From Nymphaea colorata (lineage: Eukaryota; Streptophyta; Magnoliopsida; Nymphaeales; Nymphaeaceae), in contig NC_045149.1 in assembly GCF_008831285.2 (NCBI RefSeq), positions 1,056,001 to 1,120,000 of the forward strand: DNA of 64,000 nt. Reading direction: 5' to 3'. A program made the position numbers and the translations under genes. This document shows, piece after piece, positions 23,301-33,571 of the stretch. Below the pieces are notes generated by a model. The model saw only the letters and a list, made by a program, of their open reading frames with translations. It had not been told where the DNA came from and did no database searches. The stretch's first letter is position 1. The number at the start of each line of letters is the position of its first letter.

Positions 23301-23854
23301 GACCCATTTACATCTGCGCCAAGCACCACCTGCTAGGCTAGGTTCCTACTTCAAAATGCAAGAGAGACACCCAATCCTAAGTGCAAAAACAAAGTGTTAA
23401 AAGCAAACCAGGCCTAGCGCCCTACGAGTCAAGCAAACCTAAAGTCCCTGAGCCTTGTGAGCCCAGGGCGGGGACCTCGTGAGGGTTGCCGCCCTCACTT
23501 CGGTTTTGGCACAAGAGCTTGGTCTGGTTGACCGAGCTATGCCTAAGACTAACGGGTCTTAGATCGCCTCAAGGGCCGTGGGAATTCAGACTCACTTGTG
23601 GGTCAAACTTGTCTAGTTCGGTGAGCCCTACATTAGAATCAAGGATACCCTGAGACTCGCCTAGCTTGAGCACCTCTTCGGACCTAGTTTCTCCTCCCGC
23701 TGCAACTGGTTGTGGTGCTGCTTTAACCTCCTTGGGATTAGCTTCAATGTACTGAAGAGATCGAGCCCATAATTCTGACGCCTTACGCTTCCGCCGACTG
23801 GGTTCGGCCTGCTCGGTCCCTGCTGGGTCTGAACCTAGGGGTTGGTCCGTAACA
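20398..23854 (-). repeat. 5' LTR of the gypsy chromovirus (3457 bp)
   Basis: Partner of 11448-14964 with identical termini. It lacks 13, 38 and 9 bases present in the other copy. The TATA-like octamer is at 23244-23251. It also carries a duplicate of the polyprotein tail (to 23569), which opens into flanking DNA and is not a separate gene. Confidence 0.95.
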
Positions 23855-23990
23855 CCCTCTCTCATGAAACCTTTTGTCGATGAAATAAAATGGAAATACT
23901 GAAAGTGCAAGTAACATACTAACGTAATGTCGATGTTTGCAGGGAACGACTACGGGGATTAAGAGCACGTCTCTAACCGGTGCTAGAGCC

Positions 23991-24030
23991 CTCTACCTCT
24001 GCCCATGGTCGTTACCATGGGTAGGTAGAG
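23991..24030. repeat. Imperfect hairpin beside the gypsy insertion
   Basis: The arms CTCTACCTCTGCCCATGGT and ACCATGGGTAGGTAGAG are reverse complements except for a 2-base bulge, and the loop is only CGTT. It may be the end or centre of a small element, but no partner was found. Confidence 0.55.
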
Positions 24031-24655
24031 TGGCCACAAGCAAACTTACTCGTGCTGCACATTTTAATTGTTATATACAAATAAAAAAAATTAACCACTT
24101 TCTAATTTTGTAATTCTAAGAACATCGATCGATTTTTATAAAAATATTACAAAGCCAGACAAGTCAAAATTGAAAATCAGCGTCCAAAAATAATGAGCTC
24201 GAACCTAAAAGTTCTAATATATATTTCTGCACAACAAGACACTCAAGTATATATATACACACATTCACTTTTGAGATACAAATAAAGAAAAATATATACA
24301 TACCTATACCCGATTTTCAAATCCGCAATCCAAATCTGATCACATCCGACTATGAATTCAACTTTTAAATACACATCCAAATTAACAACTGACTTTCAAA
24401 ATACATAGATATTAGATATATGATATTTGTTTGAAACTGAATTTGAGTTTGAATCCAAATCCAACCAAATGTTTGAATCTGAATCTAAATCCAATCAGAT
24501 GCTGACCATTGAGTTAGTCAACGCCCTTTGAGTCAATTGAGTTTATGGTAAAGAAAACTTGCTGACCACCGACCAAAAGAGTTGACTTGATATTGGGTGA
24601 GAATTTGAGATCAAACAAAGAGAACAAGAATAAGATCATGAAAGAAAATTGTTAC

Positions 24656-24737
24656 CTGGAGCACCGACGACGGTCTTCATGGCCTTAGCCCTCCTTTTCT
24701 CATCAAACTTGTCCAATTGGAGCACCAACGTGAGTTT
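24656..24737 (-). pseudogene. First-exon remnant of a heavy-metal-associated (HMA) domain gene
   Basis: On the minus strand 27 codons read LTLVLQLDKFDEKRRAKAMK then TVVGAPG and stop at CAG|GTAACA, a good donor. The pattern (hydrophobic strand, D-x-K/R-x-x-x-KAMK-TV, glycine at the splice point) is that of the short first exon of plant HMA/HIPP-type metal-binding proteins. In place of a start methionine the frame has TGA, and no second exon with a beta-alpha-beta continuation was found downstream. A remnant of a dead gene is the simplest reading. Confidence 0.45.
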
Positions 24738-26024
24738 TCAAACCAAGATTGTAAATCGGTCGGATAGTGGCGGCGATGGCTATTGATTGAATGCCGGCTC
24801 TTAATTTTATCATTTATGAACATGGAAAAGAAATATTCTTCAAACAGACAAAAAATTAGTTAAGTATGACAATTCGAAGTACCGGTTGACTTAGATGTTG
24901 GCACTCACTTAACACTTTAGAGGTACATTTAATTTGTTGGATATTAATTCAAATACAGCCACCACCAGTAACCTGTGCCGTTTGCAATATCTAAAAGGAT
25001 CACACATTTTCTTTTTCTAAAGTCGTCTCCCACAATCCAGTTCCTGCAAAATTGTGATTCACAAATATAGTCCTCAAACTTAATTTCCCAGTGCAGTGAA
25101 TGGGTTTCTCTGTTATTTTAAAGAAAAATACTTTTCTTTTGGGTTATCAAAAGGGATTTTTTTTTTTTTGGAATATAAATTTGGAATGATCTATTAATTG
25201 CAGATATATATATATATGCTTGATAGATTTAAAATGGTGCAGTGAGGTCCGTCCCTCGTTAGAAGAGGCGGAGCCAGAACTCTGATTGTTTGAAGGTCCA
25301 ATATATTAAACATGCAAAGTTTAAATGTTCAAAATCTGAAAAAGGGGAAGTATCTTTTCATGGTTCAAAAAGAGGGGCTGCTGAGAATTGATCCCATCCA
25401 ACTATTTTATGGAATGCCATTAGCTGCAATTCAAAAAATGCAAAACATGATTGTTTAGGCGCTTTGGAAAACGAAAGGGAAGCGCATAGGAACGACGTAA
25501 AGGAATCAACCTGGAAGAGATAGTTGCAACGGTGTATCATATCAAACATAAAGCAAGGAAAAAGAAGTGCGAAGCTAGGAGCAAATGAAACGCAATAGGA
25601 GAAGAAGGGCACTGCTTTGTTAGGGGTGACAACTAAACCGAGTAGCTTCCTGCTTGGACGAGTTCAGATCGGTTTGCGCTTTCCTCGACTCAGTTTGACA
25701 AGTTAATGGGCTAAACATTTGCAAGCAGGATTGAATTAGTGAACAGGTTGTTATGTTGAACTCGACTAAGCTTATTTTGGCCAGTTAGTTAATCTGCTGC
25801 TCGTGCGACTCAAATATGTGTGTGCGTATATTCACCACTGGATGCCTACTAATTGACATACATTCATCCAATTTATGTCGTCAAATCAACTAGGCTTTCA
25901 AGATTAAATTGTGTTGGTGATCTTAATATTGTGAAATCATATTTGTAGCCTCAAGCTTGAGCTTGAACCCAAACAGTTTGAGGGACAAGATCGAACAAAC
26001 TATTTTGGCGTGATCACTCCAGCC

Positions 26025-26411
26025 TAGGGATGTCAACATATCGGATTTAGATCAGATATACTCTTTATCATATCCAATTTTTCGGATATGCATATTTTCA
26101 TATTGAAATTTAGATGGAAAAAATCTATAAAATATCTGAATCTGACTTTTAAAACCATATTTGGTTCCGATCCGAATCCGACTTTTAAAGCAAAATCTGG
26201 TTCCAAATCGGAATCCGCATCCAACTTTAGAACCAAATCCGGTTCCTATCCAAAACTGACATTCAAATCGAAATCCGATTCTGACTTTTAAATTCAAAAT
26301 CCAATTAAAATCCTAATCCAACTTTTTAATTCAATATCCGATTTCAATCCGAATCCAATTTTTATATTTAAAGATCCCATTCTGATCTAAAGACTTTCAA
26401 ATTTGACATCC
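26025..26411. repeat. Degenerate AATCCGA-rich repeat, possible hAT-type MITE
   Basis: It opens with TAGGGATGTCAACATATC and ends near TTTGACATCC, which share the inverted word GGATGTCAA. The interior is built of repeated AATCCGACTTTTAAA-like words. A related inverted copy lies at 49850-50345. The TAGGGATGT start resembles hAT-type ends, but no 8-bp target duplication was found. Confidence 0.4.
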
Positions 26412-26952
26412 AAAACTAACTTTTAAATGGCTAAACAAATTCCACCACTTCTTGTTTCTCACAGCTCAAGAAAGGGCCCACTAGGCAATATCTAAGACAT
26501 TGTCTCTACAATAGCTGCACATGCTGCCTAACAAAGAATCATGTATTTGGGAAAAACATCTCATAACCGAAATATGAAAACCATATGCCCCAATGAGTCA
26601 ATCACATAATCTAGTCAATACTTTAACCATCGAAAAGTAACTTGTCATTTGTTTCACTGAAGACTGGCTAGCGAGACAATCCAACCCTCCAAAGACGTAC
26701 CAATGGTTTTTTTAAAAAAAAAAAAACGAAAGAACTCCCAAAACATAAAGGGTGACCCATCCCATAGACTGCCTAATAAGTTTCCATTAAATATCTAGGC
26801 ATATGCAAAAAACTATATAGTCTCAAGCCTTCAACGCCTCAATTCTTGTAATTTCTAATCACAAAATTTATTGAGTCTTCTGTCTCTTGAGGTTGTCAAA
26901 GAAACTTGATGGAATCTCTCTAGAAAAACTCGAGACTGATATACACTTGAAC

Positions 26953-27289
26953 TGTTATAACATATAAATGAAAGTAATTGGTGAGAAAGGAACAAAAATG
27001 AAGAATTGAATAAAGCAGAGTTTGAATAGAGCTAGGAGAGAAGACATTTTATGTGGTTCGGCAATTGTTGCCTACATCCACGAACAGGGAGATCGATCTT
27101 TCCTTGATGGTTTAGTATTTTGAATTACAATCGTTCTCTTGTTTATATAACAGAAGCAAGAACGTTACATCAATTGCCTAAAATAAAAAGGAATGTTAGA
27201 TCAACATTCAAAAAGAAACTGAATGAAACACCTTCCTTATTCATTCAATTAGTGAATAAGGCAATCGATCTCTCAACGTCATTTTATCA
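26953..27289 (-). repeat. Single LTR of copia element 2 (337 bp)
   Basis: Bounded by TGTTATAACA on the left and TTTTATCA on the right, so it has TG...CA ends, and it abuts a purine tract. A TATA-like TTATATAAAC on the minus strand lies at 27141-27150. No partner LTR is present in the window, so the outer boundary is inferred. Confidence 0.75.
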
Positions 27290-27306
27290 CTCCCCCTCAA
27301 GTGGGG
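27290..27306 (-). other. Polypurine tract of copia element 2
   Basis: The minus strand reads CCCCACTTGAGGGGGAG just before the LTR, and it also encodes the end of RNase H (SPLEGE). Confidence 0.8.
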
Positions 27307-28486
27307 AGTAGAAGTTGTAGCATCCCCACTTGTCAGTTGCGAGTCGCAGTTTTGCTTTTGTGACTCCTTTAGTTAAGGCATCAGCAACTTGTTCCACTCC
27401 ACTTATGTGAAGCATTTTGATTTCTCCGGTTTCAATGGACATAGTGGCAATCGATTTCAATGTGCTTCATCCTTTCATGAAAGACAGGATATGCTACTAG
27501 ATTACCACCGAGAGAAACACAATATCTTGTAGTTGATTTTTTTGTCGTCGATGTCTCTAGCCCAGTCTGCATTTGTGAATGCTACTATGTCTAAGTTTTG
27601 GTTCCTTTTATACCAGAGTCCTTATCCAGGAAAGCCTTTGATGTATCGAAGAATGTGATTTGCAGCCCTCATGTGTGACTTTCTTGGGCTTAGCATGTAC
27701 CTGCTAATCACATTCACAACAAATGAAATGTCAGGTCTAGTGAAATGAGCTTACCAACTAGACGTTAAAATATTTCCCTGTTGCCCCCTGGTTCATCCTC
27801 ACAAGGCCCCAATTTGAGATATGTTTCAAATGGAGTATCGGCTGGATGTGCATCCATCTTCCCAGTCTCTTTTAATATGTCAAGTGCATATTTTCTTTGA
27901 CAGAGAAAATGCCTTTGTGAGATTGGGCAATCTCAATTCCGAGAATGTACTTGAGTTTTTCCGGAACTTTTATATTAAATGTGATTCTCAAGTAGTGTTT
28001 GAGATTGTGTATACCTTCAACGTCATCACGTCACTACTATCTCATCCACGTAAATCAACAAGACAGTGGTGAGTTCTTTGTGTTTCTTTATGAAGACCGT
28101 GTTATCAAAGTGACATTTGTGAAATCCAAAGTTTTTCAAAGTCATGTTTAACTTTAGGTACCATGCTCTAGGAGATCGTTTCATACCATAAATAGCTTTG
28201 TTGAGTTTGCATACATAATTTTTCCCTTCATCTGGATGCCGTGGAGGAAGTATCATGTAAATTTCTTCACTAAGTTCACATTGCAAGAAGGCATTCTTCA
28301 CATCTAGTTGATGAAGTCCCAATTCAGGTTACAGGCCATAGATAAGAGAATCCTCAAGGTGTTCATTTTTGCCTTAGGAGCAAAGGTTTCGTCATAGTCA
28401 AGTCCTTTTGTTTGAGTGAATCCCTTGGCTACTAGATGAGCTTTGTATCTTTCTAGTCTGTCACTCTTGTATTTGACTCTATAGTG
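27290..28486 (-). pseudogene. Copia element 2 RT and RNase H, with internal deletion
   Basis: The best open piece is 28322-28026, carrying LDVKNAFLQCELSEEIYMI, AIYGMKRSPRAW and YVDE in place of the catalytic YVDD. Downstream pieces are out of frame. RNase H shows the start of its fold and the SLGGNLV motif, then joins directly (about 27490) to PVFHERMKHIEID, skipping roughly 60 residues that normally hold catalytic glutamate and aspartate positions. The end (TKGVTKAKLRLATDKWGCYN) is still readable. A TGA near 28487 separates RT from the linker. Confidence 0.85.
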
Positions 28487-29155
28487 TCATTTGCAGCCAA
28501 CAATGCTTGCGTTCTTTGGTTTTTTCATTATCTCCCAAGTCTTGTTGCGTTTCAGGGCCTCTAATTCTTCCTCCATTGCCTTTCTCCAATTTGAGTCCTT
28601 CTCAGCCTCTTGAAAGGCTTGAGGCTCACGAATTTTATCAAGGCTCTTAATGAAATTGACGTGTTGAGCAGAAACCTTATCGTAAGAAACAAAATTGCTG
28701 ATGGGATAATGGCTGCAGGAATATGTCTCATATTCGGCTAGATGAGAGGGCACTATTCGAGTTCTCTCAGATCTTCTGAGTTCCCGATTGGAGGGTTCAT
28801 CACCATTGGTAGTAATAACTGGTTCTTGATTTTCTGTGTGACTTCTAGTTTCTAGAAGAGTTTCTCTAATGACCTGCTCATCACTTATGATAAAAAATAA
28901 ATCATCAAAATCATGCAAGTTAGGAGATTTAGACTCTCCATATCCTATATCACAATTATTGACTCCAAAGTATGGTTGTTTTTCATTGAAATGAACATCA
29001 CAAGATATGTATGTTTTCTTAGAAATAGGATCAAAACAAACATACCTCTTGCTTTGTGAGTTATAGCCGATAAAAATGCATTTGGTTGAGCGATGACTTA
29101 GTTTGCCTCCTTTTGCATAATGCACCACACATGAACCATACAACCAAACATACAC
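28487..29155 (-). pseudogene. Copia element 2 integrase tail and linker
   Basis: The 222-codon frame has the copia integrase C-terminal blocks (KCIFIGYNSQSKRYVCFDP, YISCDVHFNEKQPYFG) and then a linker ending in the RT start (WRKAMEEELEALKRNKTWEI). It ends at TGA after GCK, exactly where the RT tryptophan normally stands. It overlaps the integrase core frame in a different register, which indicates a frameshift near 29100-29150. Confidence 0.88.
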
Positions 29156-29820
29156 AAATGATCAAGTTTTGGTTCATGCCTCGTAAGTTTACCAATGGGA
29201 CTAGCATAGTTAAGATGCTTACTATGAGTTCTATTGATCACGTAGCAAGCAGTGGAGATAGCATGTTTCCAATAATGTTTAGGCACATTTATTTGGAATA
29301 ACATGCTCCTAGCAACTTCTAAAAGATGTCTATTTTTTCTTTCGGACACGCTGTTTTGTTGAGGTGTGTCAACACATGATGTTTGATGTTGTATGCCATG
29401 CTCGTTTAATAAGGTTTTAAATCCAGAATTTTTTAACTCAATACCGTTATTAGACCTGAAGCATTTTATTTTACAGTTGTATTGAACTTCAATCATCTTA
29501 TATAAAATTTGAAAATGAGAGAGAGCTTCATATTTGTTTTTCATAAAATAAACCCAAGTAGATCTAGAAAAAATGTCAATAAACATAACATAATATCTAA
29601 ATTCATCCAAAGAATCTAGATGCAGGGCCCAAACATCAGAGTGAATAAGATCAAACGGTTGTTCACTAATAGAATCTGATAAAGAGAACTTTGGTATGGT
29701 CATTTTAGAAAACTTACAAATATCACATGTATGATTATCAAATAATGCTTGGGAAAAAGATAATTTAACGTTCGAAAAGATGGATGACCCATCCGTTGAT
29801 GCCAGATTTCTGCCTCATTC
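29098..29820 (-). pseudogene. Copia element 2 pre-integrase finger and integrase core
   Basis: The open part (29703-29098) has IHSDVWALH with the first catalytic aspartate and PQQNSVSERKN with the catalytic glutamate, but the second aspartate is asparagine (FRSNNG). Upstream, out of frame, the HHCC finger start (EIWHQRMGHPSF) is visible up to about 29815, where homology stops. The catalytic change and the frameshifts make it inactive. Confidence 0.88.
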
Positions 29821-29824
29821 AAAG

Positions 29825-32371
29825 AGCTTTAATTTGGTTTTTAGTACTTTATAACTTTTATAGACGATTGCTCTCGTAACACCTTTGTGTACTTGCTGAA
29901 GGACCATAGTGAAGTGCCTAATGTCGTAAAGACTTTCATCATTCTTGTGGAAACTCAATTTGAAACTTCTGTTAAGATCTTTCGGTTTGACAATACACGT
30001 GAGTAAATGTGTCATTCTGTTGATAGTTTCTTTCGACAAAGGGGGATTGTTCATGAGACAACCTGTAATTATATCCCTCCTCAAAATGGGGTTGTTGAAC
30101 GAAAGAATCGTCAGCTGCTAAATGTCACCAGAGTCCTCTTGTTCCAATGACATCTTCCAAAGCAGTGGTGGGGGGATGCTATGCTTATTAATGCATATTT
30201 GATTAATCGCATGCCTAGTCGTGTGTTGAATGGGCGAACGCCTCATTGTATGTTAGCAGGGAGTCGTCAACCTTTTTCTCTTCACGTCGGGTCTTTGGTT
30301 GTGTCTGTTTTATTCACAATCACAGTACTAATATTAAAAACTTGATCCGAGGTATATTAAGGGAGTGTTTCTAGGCTATTCCCATACTCATAAAGGATAT
30401 AAGTGTCTAGACCCTTCCACTGGTCGTGTCCATGTTACCAAAGATGTCACATTCCTAAAACATATTTCTTATTTTGGTGAGAATTCTTTTCAAGGAAAGA
30501 GGTCCACAACAAGAAAAGAGTATTCTCCAAATCAAGAGATTCAATTTACAGATTTTTTGGAATACAAAAAGGAAGAGATTCAGTTTATAGACCTTATAAA
30601 GCACAACAAGAATAATGACTGCTCAACTGGGAATGAGGAGGAACATGACCGTTTGTTTGGGCAGGTTTACTCTAGGAGAAGATTGACTGCAACAAAGCTC
30701 ACTGGTGAGTTGACTAGTGATAAAAATTGTACTTTCAATCCTAATGCTACACCTTCCTTGGATGACCCAAGTCGTGCTCGAGAGATGTCGGTCGAAGGTA
30801 CTCAGACAGAAGCTGAACGAAGAGTTACCCATTGCTCTTAGAAAGGGTATCAGGTCATGTACTCAACACCCTATTGGTAATTAAGCAAGAACTACAAATG
30901 TTTTATATTGTCTCTTTCTATAGTTGTGATTCTCAAGACTGTAACTGAGGTTCAGAGCAATTCCAAGTGAGCTCATGCGATGCAAGAAGAAATGGAAGCA
31001 CTAAATAAAAACAGAACATGGGAGGTGGTAAATATAAATATCCCTGAAGTGACTCATCTGGTAGGATCCAAGTGAGTCTACACCATTAAATATAAGTCAT
31101 ACGGGAGTGTAGACATATATAAAGCTCGTTTGGTTGCCAAGGGGTTTAGTCAAAAATATGGATTGACTACTTGGAAACAATTACTCTGCAAAGATGAAGA
31201 CAGTTAGAGTTATTATCTCCTTAGCAGTAATAAAGGAGTGGAATATGTACCAACTTGATATTAAGAATGCATTTCTTAATAGAGACCTTGAAGAGGAAGT
31301 GTATATGTGCATGCCTCCAAGATATGAGAAACCTCGAAAATGCTGTAGGTTGGAGAAAGCTTTGTATGAGCTCAAGCAATCTCCCCAGGCATGATTTGAA
31401 TAACTTACTCATAATGAGACAACATGGATATCATCAAGAGAATGGAGATCATACTCTCTTTGTGAAGAGAAAGAAGCATAAAGTTACTCTTCTATTGGCA
31501 TAAGTTGATGATAAGATTGTCATAGGTAATGATGAAGATGAAATAACAAAGTTAAAGGAATTGTTCGCTATCGAGTTCAACTTCAAGGACCTTCGTAAGT
31601 TGAAATATTTCCTTGGCATTGAAATTGCTAGGTTAGGCATAAGTCTTGTGTTAAATCAACGAAAGTACATTCTAGATTTATTAAAGGAGACTGGAAAACT
31701 TGGGTGTAGACCTGCTTCTACTCTTCTAGATGTTGGACACATGCTTAGTCTTAGAGATGGGGAGCATCTCTATGAAGATGTCAAGGGAAGATATCAACGT
31801 TTTGTTGGGAAGTTGATTTATCTTACTCTCACTAGACCTAATATTACCTTTGCTGTGAATGTGATGAGTCAATTCATGTGTGCTCCTACGGATACTGACT
31901 TGAAGGCTGTCGACGAGATTTTATGTTATTTGAAGAGGAATCCTTGCAAGGGCCTCTTGTATGTTAAGCAAGATTCTCTTCAGATTGAAGGGTATTCATA
32001 TGCTGACTGGTCATGATTTGTTGATACTAAGAGAATCCACCTCATGCTACTGTGCTTACTTAGGAGGGAATCTCGTAGTGTGGAGGAGTAAGAGATAGGA
32101 CGTTTGCTCTCGCTCCAGTGTTGAGGCTGAATATAGAGTTGTGGCCATGGAAGTCTCTGATTTGTTGTGGCTGAAAGTGCTATTGGCCGACATCGGAATA
32201 AAAATTGAGGAAACAATTAAGATGTATTGTGATAACAAGTATGCAATCAACTTGGCTAACAATCTGATATTACATGATAGAACGAAGCATGTGGAGATTG
32301 GCCATCATTTCATTCGGGAGAGAATTAATGCTAAAGAACTTGTTCTACCTTACATGAAGTCCGAAGACTAG
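29825..32371 (+). pseudogene. Copia element 3 fragment (integrase, RT, RNase H), plus strand
   Basis: The plus strand begins in the integrase core (YFITFIDDCSRN at about 29845) and ends in RNase H (KHVEIGHHFIRERI) at 32371. Its closest relative by eye is copia element 1 (for example YLLKDHSEVPNVV here and YLLKDRSEVPTAI there). Open pieces are 30365-30841, 31194-31394, 31561-32016 and 32141-32371. The RT catalytic motif is ruined: a stop replaces its tyrosine and lysine follows VDD. The RNase H aspartate block also carries stops. No LTR, primer site or purine tract was found on either side, so it is truncated at both ends. Confidence 0.88.
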
Positions 32372-33060
32372 ACCGTTATGCTCTAAGAGCCCGCCCGATA
32401 ACTTATCGAGCCGACTTAGTGCCTTGTTTTTGGGCTTGAACCCAGGCCCAAGTCGGGCCGGGTACCGTTTAGCCATTGGGTACTCGACCCGATACACAAC
32501 CTTAATCTTACATGACTGCCAAGCAGCCAAGGGCTACAATGTTTTATCATCAACACCACACGGCATTGGACCCATGAGGCAAGGGAAAAGGAGGGGTGGA
32601 CAATATGAAGCACTCTATTTGCTCACTCAGGAAGATCACCTATAGGCAATTCAGTGATTGATAATCGTGGTCTCGATTTGGTAAGGGAATTGAGTGATTA
32701 ATGATCACGGTCAGGATTGGGTAAGTGTTTATTGGTCTGTTTTAAATGAGTTTCTTTTTCTTCAACAGCCGTGTCGACGACTGGGAGTTGGTTTTGTGTA
32801 CATTGAGCTACTTCACACTAGTAAACAGATGATTAGAGTTGGTTTAAGAGTTTTGAGGAACAGGCTTTGCACAACATCAAATAATCGCCAAGCTAAGCGA
32901 CATATTGCTCTGTTACTACTTTCACTCAATTACTTTTTTTTTTTATCGCTGTAATAAACATTTCTTCCTTTTAGATAGAAGGAGTTTACTTCACAATGTT
33001 ATTTGAAATTCATTTACCAAAAAGTATAGAACTTTTAAAAAGGTGTTATGAAAAGGTGTT
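32372..33060. other. Intergenic DNA after copia element 3
   Basis: GC-rich words (GGGCTTGAACCCAGGCCC, AAGTCGGGCCGGGTACC) near 32430-32465 resemble ends of plant repeats, but I could not assign them. No gene was recognised. Confidence 0.4.
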
Positions 33061-33271
33061 ATTAGGAAAGGTGTAAAGGTGTTGTGTCACTTTTTCAAAA
33101 TTATGAAAAAACACCTGAATATAGAACTTTTCTTTTTGATAAAGAATATGAATAAAATTGAAAATTAGGAAAAGTGTAAAGGTGTTGTGTCACTTTTTTC
33201 AAAATTATGAAAAAACACCTGAATGTGGAAATTTTCTTTTTGATAAAGAATATGAATAGATTTGAAAATTA
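33061..33271. repeat. Tandem duplication of about 103 bp
   Basis: ATTAGGAAAGGTGTAAAGG at 33061 recurs as ATTAGGAAAAGTGTAAAGG at 33164. Both copies run through CAAAATTATGAAAAAACACC and AATATGAATA to GAAAATTA. A more degraded relative lies further right, reaching to 33470. Confidence 0.85.
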
Positions 33272-33302
33272 ATAGACAAATAGCAGAAAAGGTTTTATGC
33301 TT

Positions 33303-33322
33303 TGTCAGAAGTGGGAGTTGAA
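33303..33322 (-). repeat. Duplicated 3' end of tRNA-Leu
   Basis: TGTCAGAAGTGGGAGTTGAA matches the 3' part of the tRNA (TGTCAGAAGTGGGATTTGAA) with one change, about 185 bp away. The flank AATAGACAAA is also shared, at 33271 and 33454. It looks like a broken segmental duplication that includes the tRNA end. Confidence 0.6.
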
Positions 33323-33460
33323 AGTTTCTTCAAGACGCCATTTGAGATTTATTTTACGAAACCTATAGCCATCACGAAGAAAAATGCAAAAGAAGTCGAC
33401 CACCTTTTTAAATTAGAAAGAAACATGGAATTTTTATAGCTAAGTTGAAAATGAATAGAC

Positions 33461-33465
33461 AAAAA
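33461..33465 (-). terminator. Pol III T-run downstream of tRNA-Leu
   Basis: The minus strand has TTTTT 22 bases after the tRNA 3' end, the usual stop signal for RNA polymerase III. Confidence 0.6.
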
Positions 33466-33487
33466 GAAGAAATTATGTTAGGTACAA

Positions 33488-33571
33488 TGTCAGAAGTGGG
33501 ATTTGAACCCACGCCCTCTCTCGAGGACCAGAACTTGAGTCTGGCGCCTTAGACCACTCGGCCATCCTGAC
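33488..33571 (-). tRNA. tRNA-Leu, anticodon CAA
   Basis: On the minus strand the acceptor arms GTCAGGA and TTCTGAC pair with one G:U. The A box (TGGCCGAGTGGTCT), an anticodon stem CCAGA/TCTGG with loop CTCAAGT (anticodon CAA, reading UUG), a long class II variable arm, and the T arm GTGGG-TTCAAAT-CCCAC are all present. The discriminator is A. There is no intron. Length is 84 nt, normal for a plant nuclear tRNA-Leu, and all stems are intact, so it should be functional. Confidence 0.96.

Larger units (their letters stand above)
11448..23854 (-). mobile_element. Ty3/gypsy chromovirus with 3.5-kb LTRs
   Basis: The element is 12.4 kb and reads on the minus strand. The two LTRs (3517 and 3457 bp) begin TGTTA and end TAACA, and CCCTC lies directly outside both ends (11443-11447 and 23855-23859). 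An initiator-Met primer site and a purine tract lie just inside the LTRs. The single gag-pol frame has gag, a CCHC-like knuckle, protease, RT, RNase H, integrase and a C-terminal chromodomain, which marks a chromovirus; very long LTRs recall the Tekay/Del branch, but I cannot place it by eye. Three in-frame stops make it non-autonomous. LTR similarity by eye is near 98 percent apart from three gaps. Confidence 0.96.
23860..26952. other. Intergenic DNA with degenerate repeats
   Basis: No intact gene. Regions near 24300-24500 and 26025-26411 are rich in variants of AATCCGACTTTTAAA. An HMA-like exon remnant (24656-24737) and the hairpin at 23991 are listed separately. The motif AGGCGGAGCCAG near 25265 is common in plant repeats but could not be tied to an element. 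Confidence 0.5.
26953..29820 (-). mobile_element. Ty1/copia element 2, one LTR, 5' end lost
   Basis: One LTR (26953-27289), a purine tract and minus-strand RNase H, RT, integrase and pre-integrase remnants are present in copia order. The protease, gag, primer site and second LTR are missing, and the element stops within the pre-integrase region at about 29820, where an oppositely oriented copia fragment begins. Sequence differs clearly from elements 1 and 3, so this is a separate family. It has frameshifts, stops and an internal RNase H deletion. Confidence 0.88.

Noticed and set aside
23569-23910. 113-codon minus frame at the outer edge of the 5' LTR
   Set aside because: It is the LTR copy of the polyprotein tail, opened by flanking DNA, and not a separate gene.
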